From the NCBI GenBank assembly GCA_023430885.1, contig JAEYYH010000032.1, positions 52,300 to 116,299 of the forward strand: 64,000 bases of DNA. The letters run 5' to 3'. Under the pieces are notes generated by a model. The model made no database searches. It saw nothing but the letters and a program-made list of their open reading frames with translations, and had not been told where the DNA came from. This document shows, piece after piece, positions 34,004 to 44,800 of this stretch; position 1 is the first letter of the stretch; every line of letters begins with the position of its first letter. The position numbers and the translations under genes are program-made. Source of the DNA: Bacillota bacterium. Lineage in GTDB: Bacteria; Bacillota_I; Bacilli_A; RF39; UBA660.

Positions 34004-35737
34004 AATTCTTCTTACACCAGCACTAGAAGCTTCTTCTTTTTGAATATGAAAGTGTCCTAATTCACTTGTGTTTTTAACATGTGGTCCACCACATAATTCC
34101 ATAGATACATCACCTATAGAGTATACAGTTACCGTATCTGGATATTTTTCAATAAACATGCACTCTGCTCCTGATTTTACTGCCTCTTCTTTTGGCATTT
34201 CAGTTGCTATTACATCTAAACCAGCACTTATCCATGTATTTACTAAATCTTCAGTAGCTGTTTTTTCCTCATCAGTAAGTTTATGATCACAAGAAAAATC
34301 AAAACGCATTCTTTCTTCTGTAATATTACTTCCTTTTTGATGAACATCTTTACTTACTACAACTTTTAATGCCGCATTAAGTAAGTGAGTTGCTGTATGA
34401 TATTTAGTTTCCATTTCACCAGTTCCAGCTAAACCACCTTTAAACTTAGCAGTAGATCCTGCTCTTGATAATTCTTGGTGAGCTTTAAATTTTTCTGCAA
34501 AGCCTTTAGCATCAACGCTAATTCCTTTTTCACTAGCAAGTTCCATAGTAAGTTCAATTGGGAAGCCATAAGTATCATATAATTTAAATGCTAAATCTTT
34601 GTTTAATTTACCATCTGTTATATCACTTGTTATTTTTTCAAATTCTCTTAATCCTTTTTCTAATGTTCTATTAAATTTAACTTTTTCGTTAGAAAGAACT
34701 TCAAGAACAGTATCTCTATTAGATTCTATTTCAATATAATATTTTTTATATTCATCCATAATAGTAGAAGCTATTTGTCCTTCCCAGTTACTATCAATAT
34801 TAATATCTAATTTTTTAGCATGTCTAATAGCTCTTCTTATTAATCTACGAAGTATATAACCTTGATCAGTATTAGATGGTTTAATACCTGCTGGATCAGC
34901 AGAAATAAATACTGCTGTTCTTATATGATCAGCTATAATTCTCATGCTTATTTCATTACCTTCGTAAGACTTATTTGATACTTCTTCTATTTTTTCAATA
35001 ACGTTTTTCCAAACACTAGTTTTGTAGTTGTCATCTACTCCTTCAAGTACAGCAACTACTCTTTCTAGTCCCATACCTGTATCAACGTTCTTTTTAGGCA
35101 GTTCGGTAACATTACCATTTTCATCTTTATTATATTGCATAAATACATTATTCCAAATTTCAACCCATCTATTATCATCTGGATCAAATTTAGTAGGAAC
35201 TTCATCATTACTTCTCCAGTAAAATATTTCTGTATCCCCACCACATGGTCCTGAAGTTCCAGCAATCCAGAAGTTATTTGATGCATCTAAATAAGCAATT
35301 CTGTCATCACTAATTCCTAGACTTCTCCAAACACCGGCACTTACTTCATCTCTTGGAATATCTTTATCACCTTCAAAAACAGTAACAGCAAGTTTTGAAA
35401 CTGGAATATTAAGTACCTTAGTTAAAAATTCAAAACTATAATTAATGCTTTCTTCTTTAAAGTAATCACCTAAACTCCAGTTACCTAACATTTCGAAAAA
35501 TGTATGGTGAGTTTTATCACCTATTTCTTCTAGATCATTAGTTCTAATACACTTTTGATAATCACAAAGTCTTGTTCCATATGGATGAGGTTGTCCCATT
35601 AAATACGGAATAAGTGGTTGCATACCAGCTGTATTAAATAAAACGCTAGGATCATTTTCTGGTACTACTGGGCTACTTGGAATTTGTTTATGTCCTTTAC
35701 TAATAAAGAAATTTATATATAAATCTTTTAAATTCAT
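33986..35737 (-). CDS. alaS: Alanyl-tRNA synthetase, short form without C-Ala
   Basis: 583 residues, against about 870 in most bacteria. Class II catalytic core with VLFNTAGMQPLIPYL, KCIRTNDLEEIGDKTHHTFFEMLGNWSLGDYF and GMGLERVVAVLEG, then the editing domain with HTATHLL (HxxxH, about 446-450) and CGGPHV (Cys/His, about 549-553). The protein stops right after the editing domain (RIKAILD), so the oligomerising C-Ala region is missing. Since the terminator stem spans the stop, this is the natural end and not a frameshift. The catalytic core is of the type with NDPSVLFNTAGM also seen in candidate-phyla and some small-genome bacteria. Third gene of a T-box-controlled operon. Confidence 0.95.
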   Translation of the reverse strand: MNLKDLYINFFISKGHKQIPSSPVVPENDPSVLFNTAGMQPLIPYLMGQPHPYGTRLCDYQKCIRTNDLEEIGDKTHHTFFEMLGNWSLGDYFKEESINYSFEFLTKVLNIPVSKLAVTVFEGDKDIPRDEVSAGVWRSLGISDDRIAYLDASNNFWIAGTSGPCGGDTEIFYWRSNDEVPTKFDPDDNRWVEIWNNVFMQYNKDENGNVTELPKKNVDTGMGLERVVAVLEGVDDNYKTSVWKNVIEKIEEVSNKSYEGNEISMRIIADHIRTAVFISADPAGIKPSNTDQGYILRRLIRRAIRHAKKLDINIDSNWEGQIASTIMDEYKKYYIEIESNRDTVLEVLSNEKVKFNRTLEKGLREFEKITSDITDGKLNKDLAFKLYDTYGFPIELTMELASEKGISVDAKGFAEKFKAHQELSRAGSTAKFKGGLAGTGEMETKYHTATHLLNAALKVVVSKDVHQKGSNITEERMRFDFSCDHKLTDEEKTATEDLVNTWISAGLDVIATEMPKEEAVKSGAECMFIEKYPDTVTVYSIGDVSMELCGGPHVKNTSELGHFHIQKEEASSAGVRRIKAILD

Positions 35738-36294
35738 TATTTTACCTCCTTGAATATTTCATCTGTTATTTCTTCTAATTTTTTTGTATATGCATCTAAA
35801 TCATCATTATTTAAAATAAAATAGTCTGCAAAAGCTATAGGTCCACCTTTAGCAAGATTTTCTATTTCAGTTATATCTCTTGTTTCGGCTTCTATATTAG
35901 TAAGTGGTCTAATCTCTCTTGTCTCTAATCTACTATAACGATGCTTTTTATCCACAACGATAGATATTACTACTAACTGATCTTTAAATTTTTCTTTTAA
36001 AATTTTAAGCTCATCCCAAGAATATAATCCATCAAGAACAACATTACCTTTGCTAGCATACTTTTCTATTTTAGGAAGCAATAATATAGCGTATGCTCCC
36101 ATACCATAATCTTTACGTAGTCTTTCACGGACTGTTCTTTCATTAACTGGATTAATTTCTAATCCTTCTTCTTTCATTACATCCATTGTAACGCCACCAA
36201 AATAAACTTTTGGCCAGCCTAAACTTTCATAATATTCTGATGCAATAGATTTACCACTACCGCACATACCAACAATTGCTACTATTTTATTCAT
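35737..36294 (-). CDS. P-loop nucleotide kinase-like protein (UPF0200/dephospho-CoA-kinase-like)
   Basis: 185 residues. Walker A is GMCGSGKS (9-16), followed by SEYYESLGWPKVYFGG and VMKEEGLEINPVNERTVRERLRKDYGMGAYA, an arrangement like the UPF0200/dephospho-CoA-kinase-related proteins found in archaea and some bacteria. NVVLDGLYSWDEL holds the aspartate of a Walker-B-like strand, and HRYSRLETREI an Arg-rich lid. The substrate is unknown. Its ATG shares a base with the stop of the preceding kinase gene (TAATG), and alaS follows directly. Confidence 0.7.
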   Translation of the reverse strand: MNKIVAIVGMCGSGKSIASEYYESLGWPKVYFGGVTMDVMKEEGLEINPVNERTVRERLRKDYGMGAYAILLLPKIEKYASKGNVVLDGLYSWDELKILKEKFKDQLVVISIVVDKKHRYSRLETREIRPLTNIEAETRDITEIENLAKGGPIAFADYFILNNDDLDAYTKKLEEITDEIFKEVK

Positions 36295-36848
36295 TAACTA
36301 TTCTCCTTTATTATATCTTGTACTTTAGTTTCTAATTCTTCAAGTGTTCCGCTATTATCTATATCATAATCATAATCATTATAATTATCTAAAGATATTT
36401 CTGTTGCGTGTTGCTTTTCTTTATCTGTTAAATCATTTTTATCTTCTAAGCCATGTATATGTATAACTACTACATTAGCAAAATTGTCTCTGATCGTCTC
36501 TATTTCTTCAGAAAATCTAGCATCTGATATAGTTATTACATCATAAAAATATGAGTAAACTTTAATATCTTCAACAATCCTTCTAACAAGCATTCTACTA
36601 TCAATTGTATTTTTAATAAGCTCTACTCCAATTTGCTGCAAGAATTCTCTAGGTTTTGTTTCTTCATTACCATCCCAGCCTAAAATATTTTTAGCATATT
36701 CTTTTAAATAAGAAGCGTAGGATAAGTTAATAGTTTTTTTATTATCATTTTTTAAAATACTACCTATATAGCTAGCAACTTTATTTTTGCCATTTCCTGC
36801 TTTACCACTTAATAAATAAATTTTTGGTTTTCTATTTTTAAATTCCAT
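36294..36848 (-). CDS. P-loop kinase resembling deoxynucleoside monophosphate kinases
   Basis: 184 residues. IYLLSGKAGNGKNKVASYI carries the P-loop (GKAGNGKN), with DNSGTLEEL at the C-terminal end and ITISDARFSEEIETI in the middle, an order seen in phage-type dNMP kinases. SYASYLKEYAKNILGWDG and REFLQQIGVELI are typical of that group. It is the first gene after the T-box, so it should be expressed with alaS when alanyl-tRNA is scarce. The reason for coupling a nucleotide kinase to alanine supply is not evident. Confidence 0.7.
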   Translation of the reverse strand: MEFKNRKPKIYLLSGKAGNGKNKVASYIGSILKNDNKKTINLSYASYLKEYAKNILGWDGNEETKPREFLQQIGVELIKNTIDSRMLVRRIVEDIKVYSYFYDVITISDARFSEEIETIRDNFANVVVIHIHGLEDKNDLTDKEKQHATEISLDNYNDYDYDIDNSGTLEELETKVQDIIKENS

Positions 36849-36904
36849 ATCTATCTCTCCTTAATTAATATAGTAGTTATCATTAATCTTTTTCTATATA
36901 TATC

Positions 36905-37100
36905 ATCATATACAAGAAAAACCGCGGGAATCTTTCTAGGAACGAAAGAGCCGCGGTACCATCCTAATTATTACTTAATTTAATAACGAGTTTCCCCGGC
37001 ATAGTTTGTATGCACTCAGAAGTAGCTTTCAATTTCATTAACTCCTAATTTTCACCAAGCATTAGGTCTCTACTAATTAATATAAATTTACTTTTCTTCG
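36905..37100 (-). ncRNA. T-box leader (alanine) upstream of the kinase-kinase-alaS operon
   Basis: On the minus strand the conserved T-box sequence AGGATGGTACCGCGG is at 36951-36965. Upstream is a Stem I with AGTAGAGACC and the GGTGAAAA element, and GAAAGCTACTTCTGAG carries the likely specifier GCT (37024-37026), an alanine codon. This agrees with alaS downstream. It regulates by reading the charging state of tRNA-Ala. Confidence 0.85.
36916..36957 (-). terminator. T-box terminator hairpin
   Basis: Stem ACCGCGGCTCTTTC pairs with GAAAGATTCCCGCGGT, followed by TTTTCTTG on the minus strand. It competes with the T-box antiterminator. Confidence 0.85.
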
Positions 37101-37108
37101 TCTTCGTT

Positions 37109-38305
37109 TTAATTGAAATTTAATATATCATATTTTTCATCAAAAAACAATAGAATTGCTTTAAATGACGCAATTAATGGAGTAGCTATTACCATTCCAA
37201 ATATACCCCAGAAATATCCAAATACAAGTAAACCTAATATTATAGATACTGGATGTAATTTTGTTGTTTTAGAAAGTATTACTGGTTGTAAGAAGTTACC
37301 TTCTAATAGCTGAATCACTCCTATTACAATCATTGTAAGAATACCAGTTGTAATTCCTTGTGAAAAACCTACTATAATAGCTGGTATACCACCAATATAT
37401 GGACCTGCATATGGAATAATATTTGTAATACCACAAAACATACCAAATAATAATGGTGCTTTTAATCCAACAAAATATAAGCCGATTGAACTAATTACAA
37501 ATATAAATAAACAATCTAATATTGATCCTGTTACAAATGCTCTTAAAGCCATATCAATTTCTTGCAATAACTCTCTTGTAGTCTTTTGAATTTTTCTAGG
37601 TAAAAAATCAATTATTGAATCTGTATTATCAAAACTGATAAGTAAGAAAAATCCTATAACTAAACCTACTAATATAGTTCCAATACCTGATAACAATGAG
37701 GACATTATACTTAATAATAATTCAGGTAATGTTGAAGATAAACTTGAACCAAATTCTTCTATTTGATTAAATAAATTTTCTTGAGCTGCTGAAGCATCGA
37801 AGTTAGCTATTCCATCTAATGACTGAAATACATTACTTCCCCAATCTTGTACTTCATCAAATATATCTGGTATAACTTTTGCAAACTCTTGAACTTGTGT
37901 ATACAAAGTTGGCATAAGTGCTCCCATAAATAAAATAATACTCCCAATGAAAACTATATATATAATAACTGCGGCAAGTCCTCGCCTTATCCCTTTTTTA
38001 GTAAACCACTTAACTAATGGATTAAACAACCAAGCAATTACTATTCCTATAAATAATGGTGCAATTATCTGAAGTAATTTTACTATCATGGCAAATAAAC
38101 CAGATTCTTTACCAAGTACTATAAATGTATATATACCTAATATTACAGCTATATATAAACTTATTTTTAGTAATTTTTTAGTTAATTTTATGATCGTATT
38201 TATGCTCTTTATATCTAGTTTAACTTCTGTATTAGTTTTTCCCTCTACTTTATTTTCTATTTTTATTCCTTCTACTTTTTTAGTATCGGTTTTCTTTTCT
38301 TCCAT
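37109..38305 (-). CDS. AI-2E-family (PerM/YdbI-like) membrane transporter
   Basis: 398 residues. A long charged N-terminus (about 1-35, KTDTKKVEGIKIENK) precedes about eight TM segments. The family signature IAPLFIGIVIAWLFNPLV (about 85-105) and GITNIIPYAGPYIGGIPAIIVG (about 290-312) are present, as is LLEGNFLQPVILSKTTKLHPVSI. Members include the AI-2 exporter TqsA and proposed sodium or small-molecule permeases; the substrate here is unknown. The T-box lies directly after its stop. Confidence 0.88.
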   Translation of the reverse strand: MEEKKTDTKKVEGIKIENKVEGKTNTEVKLDIKSINTIIKLTKKLLKISLYIAVILGIYTFIVLGKESGLFAMIVKLLQIIAPLFIGIVIAWLFNPLVKWFTKKGIRRGLAAVIIYIVFIGSIILFMGALMPTLYTQVQEFAKVIPDIFDEVQDWGSNVFQSLDGIANFDASAAQENLFNQIEEFGSSLSSTLPELLLSIMSSLLSGIGTILVGLVIGFFLLISFDNTDSIIDFLPRKIQKTTRELLQEIDMALRAFVTGSILDCLFIFVISSIGLYFVGLKAPLLFGMFCGITNIIPYAGPYIGGIPAIIVGFSQGITTGILTMIVIGVIQLLEGNFLQPVILSKTTKLHPVSIILGLLVFGYFWGIFGMVIATPLIASFKAILLFFDEKYDILNFN

Positions 38306-38415
38306 ATTTTACATCCTTTCTATATTATTATAACAAAATAGTGCTTATTTACAAGCATTATTTGTAAAGATATTTACAGATGTGTGAATATGCAAATCTT
38401 ATGAATAGTTATTTT

Positions 38416-38447
38416 ACAAAAAAGAACAAATAATTATTTGTTCTTTT
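38416..38447 (-). terminator. Terminator after lipoprotein copy 1
   Basis: Stem AAAGAACAAATA / TATTTGTTCTTT then TTTGTAAA on the minus strand. Almost identical to the terminator of copy 2. Confidence 0.8.
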
Positions 38448-38461
38448 TACTTTAATAAATT

Positions 38462-38830
38462 TTATTTACTTTCAGCAGTTTTATAATCGCCACATACTAA
38501 GTGATTTTCAACTTTGTAATCACCTTTTTGTAATCCATCATCGCCTGTTGAGTAAATAACTAGAGCATATGACTCTTCTTCATTACATTTTTTATCAGTG
38601 AATTTTGTTATATCTACTCCGCCACTTTTTAAAGCTGTTAAAGTTATTTTTTGTTGCACTGTGTCTTGTGCTCCTGCCATTATAACTTTATCTTTAATGT
38701 TTGTTTCATAGAACTTTCCTGCTTCTGTTGTTAATTGTTTTTCTAATGAACTGTAATCTTTCTTACCACATCCACTTACTACTATTGTTAGTAGTAGTAA
38801 GGGAAGGAATAAAATCTTTGCTTTTTTCAT
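38462..38830 (-). CDS. Lipoprotein with pilin-like head domain, copy 1
   Basis: 122 residues with a lipobox VVSGC (lipidated C21) after a short leader MKKAKILFLPLLLLTIV. The mature ~100 residues have helix-type SLEKQLTTEAGKFYETN followed by KITLTALKSGG, KKCNEEESYALVIYS and DYKVENHLVCGDYK. That is the same order as the head of the giant prepilin-like proteins (ITLKQLQTAG, ECTGYVVV, DYYTFKSELKCGD), and C82 and C113 match their disulfide-type cysteines. I infer a pilin-head fold tethered by lipid. It follows giant 1 by 35 bp, so is co-transcribed. Copies 2 and 3 differ only in the leader and last residues. Confidence 0.8.
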   Translation of the reverse strand: MKKAKILFLPLLLLTIVVSGCGKKDYSSLEKQLTTEAGKFYETNIKDKVIMAGAQDTVQQKITLTALKSGGVDITKFTDKKCNEEESYALVIYSTGDDGLQKGDYKVENHLVCGDYKTAESK

Positions 38831-38865
38831 ATTTTTTTCTCCTTCTTATAATAATTTTCTTAATT

Positions 38866-41800
38866 TTAGCTACCCATATAAGTTATTTTAGCATAACCAT
38901 TTCCAGAACGTCCTGTCATAGTTCCACCAGCTGGGTTTGGCATTGGATTTGTGCCAGACAAGGTACTTGTATTTGTCATATAATATTTTGCACCTGGTAT
39001 GTAACCAGTTGGTTTTGACGATGTTGAAGTTAAAACATAACCAGAACCACCGCCACCAGCACCGGGTGTTGTAGAATAATAATAGTTATATGCCGAACCA
39101 CCACCGCCGCCGCCATACCAGCCGCCGCCACCGTTTCCACCAGCATTATTAGAACAATATTGAGTTGTTGATCCACCTGCTCCACCTCTACCAAATGTAC
39201 CAGCTACGCCTGAACCACAATATCCTTTACCCCCAGCGCCAGCGCCTGTCTGTGTTCCGCCAGTTCCTCCAACACCTTGAGTTGTATTTTGGGAATATCC
39301 TGTTCCACCTGTTGCGCCACCACCAGCACCTGAAGAATTGGAAGATTTATGTGTTCCAGCACCACCAGCTACTATTATACGAGATTTGAGACCAGTATCA
39401 TCACTCCATAAGCCAGAAGTAATTCTAATGTCTGTAGCACCACCACCAGCAGCTGAACCAGCAGCTGTTGCGCCACCATTGTATCCACCAGCAGCTGAAG
39501 AACCACCTACATAAACATATAAATTGTCACTTTCAGCTAAAGTAACTATTCCTACTGAGTATCCACCTTTTCCATTGTTTGTACCAGCGCCCCATACTTC
39601 AAGGCGATATTTACCTTCAAATGGCGCTGTAAATGTTTGTGAAGCACCAGTATAATCAAATGTAAACACAGTTTCAATACCAACAAATACATTTCTAACA
39701 ACTTCAATAGCTGCATTACCGGCAGCATCGGTTACATTATATTTAACTGTGTAAACGCCGCTAACAGCTGGATTTATATTAACTGTTGTTGTTATGTTGC
39801 TTGTTAAACTTCCACTTATATCATCTGTTGCTGTTGCACCTTGATCTACATAGGTATCGCCTACACCCATTGATACTATCGCATCACCTACTAAAGTAAT
39901 TACTGGTTTAGTATTATCAATTTTTATGGCACCACTACCTTGTATCTTCTTATTACCATTCGTATCCTTTGCGATAACCCATAAATAATAAGTAGCTGTT
40001 GTTCCTGTTGGAGCGCTAATTGAAGCCCCATTAGAAAATGCTGTTTTAATTGAGGACTCTGAAGGTTGCGTAGCTGTAGTTGTCCATAAATAATATAAAG
40101 ACGAGTTGTCTACTGCTTCATTATCAGTTACGTCAACTTTTATATCTTTATAATTAATATAAGTTGATTGATCATTTGGCGTAAAAGTAATTATTGGTGG
40201 TTGTATTTCATAAACAATTACTTTTCTTGTCGCTGTTGCACTATTGCCTGCTGTATCAGTAACACTATAAGTTACTGTATATGTCCCCGGTATAGTGGTA
40301 ACTACGGTAGAAGTCTTTACTATTTTAGAAGTTATTGTTCCATCTAAACTATCAACTGCTGTTGCACCTGCATCAGTATAAGTTGCATTAGCCGCAACTC
40401 TTACTTCGCTAGAACCTAGAATTGTGATAACTGGGGCATTATTATCAATTAGATATTGCCCACCTTTTGTTATTACTTTGTTACCCTTTCTATCTTTTGC
40501 GACAACCCATAAATAGTATTTACCATCAGTACTTGGTATTTGAATAGAATCACCATTTGTAAAACTATTTATAATAAGTGATTCAGTTGGTTGTGTACTT
40601 GACGTAGTCCATAAATATTTTAAACTTGTATTGTCGACTCCTGTAATATTATCTGTAACAACTACTTCAATTGAATTTTGTAATAATTTTGTAGCAGAAG
40701 TTGCAGGATTAAATGTTACAGTTGGAGCTGCAGTATCTATACTAGGAGTTCTACTATTTAATTTATATGGATCTTCAAATGTACCAGTACCACTTAATAT
40801 TAGTACATCAGTTTTTAAATTTATAACCGGTCTTATGTAATTTTGATTATTTACATCAGTTCTTGTTAAACCACCATTACTATTAACTATAAATGCCGAT
40901 TGAGTACTTGCTGAATCAGTACTTATTGTATAATAACTATAATTTTTATAAAGGAAGTTATCAGCTGAACAAGATTGTTGATTATAACCACCACATGCTG
41001 CTGTTGTTGTTAATAAGTAATCCATTCCACTTATCATACCAATTGCAGTTTTCTCACTGCTGGTTGTTAAACATTCATTATTTTTAAATGTATCAATTTC
41101 ATAAGGGCTTGGTACTTTACCAACACACCAATTTATAGGATTTACTAAAGCTGTTTTATTATCGTCGTTTAAGTTATCATAAAAATTATTTAACATATTT
41201 TTGATATTGGCCGGACGATTCCAAGTATTATTTGTTGAATCCCATGTGCCTAGGCCTATTGTACCATTTTCATTTACATTATCCTTGGCATCATTTAATG
41301 TGCCTTCATAAACTAGCTTAATTCCAGTACTATCCGCTTTTATCATGCGCCAGTAAATTGGAATATAATCATACTGACTTTCAGCAGCATTTCCAAATAG
41401 AACCCAGTTATTTGGATTTGAACCAACGAAGTATGATGAATCATATTTCTTAACATAGTCATCACCAGGCGCATCTTTTAAACTTGCTTCAATAACAGAG
41501 ACAGTACGCGTAATTGGTGTGGCTGCATTACCAACTTTATCTGTAGCGTTATATGTTACTGTATATTTTCCTATAACTCCAGCAATAATATTGCTTGTTA
41601 TAACAACACCATCACTATTTAAACCGCTATCTGTTTCAGTAACAGTAACACCTAAATCTTTATATGTGCTATCAACTGGCATTTCTACTACTTTGCTTCC
41701 TTTTAAGGTTAATATTGGTGCTGTATTATCGATGTTGAAACTATTACTACATAATTCAGTAACGTTTCCATATACATCTTTAGCTATTACCCATAGATAA

Positions 41801-44800
41801 TACTTTCCAGATTGTGAACTTGGTGTTGATATCTCATCACCACTAGTTATTTTACTTGTGAAAGATTCCTCTGTAGGTTTAGTTGTAGATTTAGTCCATT
41901 GATAATAAAGAGTATCAGTATCTACATCATATTTATTTTTTGCTATAGTAACTTTTACTGTATGACTTTTGGCATAAGTAATATTTCCATTAGGTTCATA
42001 AGTTATGGTTGGTCCTGCCATAGGAACTATATTTATTGTTCTTACAGCCTCAGCATTTACTTCACTACTAGTAACTTTATAAGTAACTGTATAGGTTCCT
42101 AAAACATTTGTATTTAAATTAGTTGTTGCTACAATTTTGGAAGAAACATCTCCTAAAAGTTCATCGGTTGCAGTCGCTCCTTCATCAACATAAGGAGATC
42201 CTATTGGAAGATTAATAGTCTTATCACCATTTACTGTTATTTTAACTTCTGGATTTCTAACTATTATGATTCTGCTTACTTCGTAATAATCTCCACCGCT
42301 GTTAGTATAAGAATATTTAATTGTATAGCTTCCAACTTTATTTAAATTTAATCCCTCAAAACTTACATTTACTTTAGAAGTCACATCACCATCTACTTGA
42401 TCTCTAGCCGTATAACCTAATTCAGTATAACTTGCTCCTTTAATTAAAGTAACTGTGTCTTCACCATTTAACACTATCTCTGTTAACGATTTCTTAACAA
42501 TTACTGTTCTTTCGGCAGTTCCTATTCCACCTTCACTATTAGTAACACTATACTTAATTTTATATGTTCCCGCAATAGTATTTCTAAGAGCTGTGGCATC
42601 AATAGTTATACCACTTGTTAAATCTCCATCTAATTCATCTGTAGCCGTAGCTCCAGATTCAATGTATGTTTGATTTTTATATATGAATGTAGGGTTATTA
42701 CCTTTAATTTGTATTACAGGATTTGGTACATAAACTACAACTGTTCTTTCTGCTGTTGTTGTCTTGCCTAAATTATTGGTAATAGTATATGTTATTTTAT
42801 ATGTTCCTGCTTTACTTGTATCAACATTGCTTGTTGTTAAGATTTTACTTGTTAAATCTCCATCTAGTTCATCTATTGCTGTAGCTCCTAAATCCGTATA
42901 AGTATCACCAATTAAAACTCTTATTTGTTTATTACCATTTATATTAATTACTGGTGATGGAATGTATACTTCTACATTTCGTGTATTAGTTCCTTCATAT
43001 CCAGAAGAATTTTTTACTTTATAAGTTATTGAATAATTTCCTTCTTTACTTGAATTAACTGTTCCAGAAACTGTTACAGCACTTGTCAAATCACCATCTA
43101 CTTCATCTGTGGCAGTATATCCTGGCTCAACAAATGTTGTTCCATATTTTATTTTCATACTTGAGCCACCAGTTAAAGCTATTTTAGGAATTGAATGATA
43201 AACTTCTACTCTTCTTGTTACAGAAGTAGAGTTTCCTGCACTATCTTCAACACTATACTTAACAGTATAAACACCTAATTTTGAAGTATCAACATTATTT
43301 TCTACCTTTATTTTATCAGTTATATTACCATCATAATATTCATCATAAGCTGTTGCTCCAGGATCTACATAAGTTCTACCTAGTAAAATTCTACTTAATC
43401 CATTATTTTTATATATTATAGGAGCTGAATTATCCATTTTGAAAGTATTAGACTTTTTATATGTCGCATCTTTATATATATCTTTTGCCATTGCGTAAAA
43501 AGTATAATAACCAGTGCCGCTTTCTATTTTTAATGTACTGCCATCTTTATAAGATGCTTTAAAATATCTTTCAAATTCCTCTGTTGTTCTATAACTTAAT
43601 ACTGTTTTTGGTGGATAAATAAAATATTTTAAAGTTGTTTGATCAATATCATAATTTGTTTTCTTAACATTAATAACTGATTCTATTTTTTTACTAGAAG
43701 TATTTTTTCCGTTTGGATTGTAAGTGATTTCGGGACCGTTAACACTTACTACCGAAACGTTTCGGTAAACATAGGCATTCGCACCAAAAGCATTAGTAAC
43801 TGAATACTTTATTCTATAAGTATTAAGTTCATCAGTTTCAATATTTGATGAGACTACCCACTCTTTATTTACTTTATCATATTTATCTATAGTTCTAACG
43901 ATTGATGAAGTTAAATCTCCAAAGACAACATCATTTGCTGTTGCACCTTCCTCAGTATATGATGTTCCAACATCAACTAAGGTTAAAGAACTACCATTTA
44001 ATGTTATTGTAGGAGTTGATGCTTTAACTATAACTTTTCTAGTAACTGTTGGAGCAGATAGACCATCTGCGTTTGTTACATTATAGTCGATATAATAATT
44101 ACCTATTGTACTAGTATCAACAGAACCTGTAACTATTATGTTGCTACTAATATCTCCATAGTTTGGATCTATTGCTATTGCTCCAGGATCAGTATAACTA
44201 TTAGTTACAATAACATAAAGAGGATTACTACCATTTAATGTTATTATTGGTGTGTCTTTATCTAGAACTATGACATTTCTTGTTTGCTCTATTGCAGTAT
44301 TGCCATTAGAATCTTTGGCATTATATTTAACTTGATAATCACCTGCTTTTGATGTATCAACATTAGATGTTACCGTTACTGATTTGCTGATATCTCCATC
44401 AACCTCATCTATAACTTTAACACCAGGATCTATATATGTATCTCCTACATGTAAATATATTGGATCGTCTCCTATTAGTGTTATTTCTGGTATTTCATCA
44501 ATATTAACCATATAATCTTCTAATCTATATGGATCTTCTATTGTTCCTACTCCAGTAAGAAATTTTGTATCTAGTTTTAAATTTAATACTGGTCTTACTG
44601 AAGACGCTGTTAAATTAACAATTGTACTACCTATAAGTCCAGAGTTTGTAATATTCCAAGCCATATTATTAACATCACTACGTGCATTAAGTGTCCAATA
44701 TAGATATTTTGACTTTTGAAGAAAATTATTGATTGTCCCTGTAGAAGGATTATAAGCACACTCATTACTACTACCTGTTTCTAGATAACTAGAATTACAA

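Noticed and set aside
35065..35286. 73-codon minus-strand frame inside alaS
   Set aside because: Out-of-frame shadow of the synthetase core.
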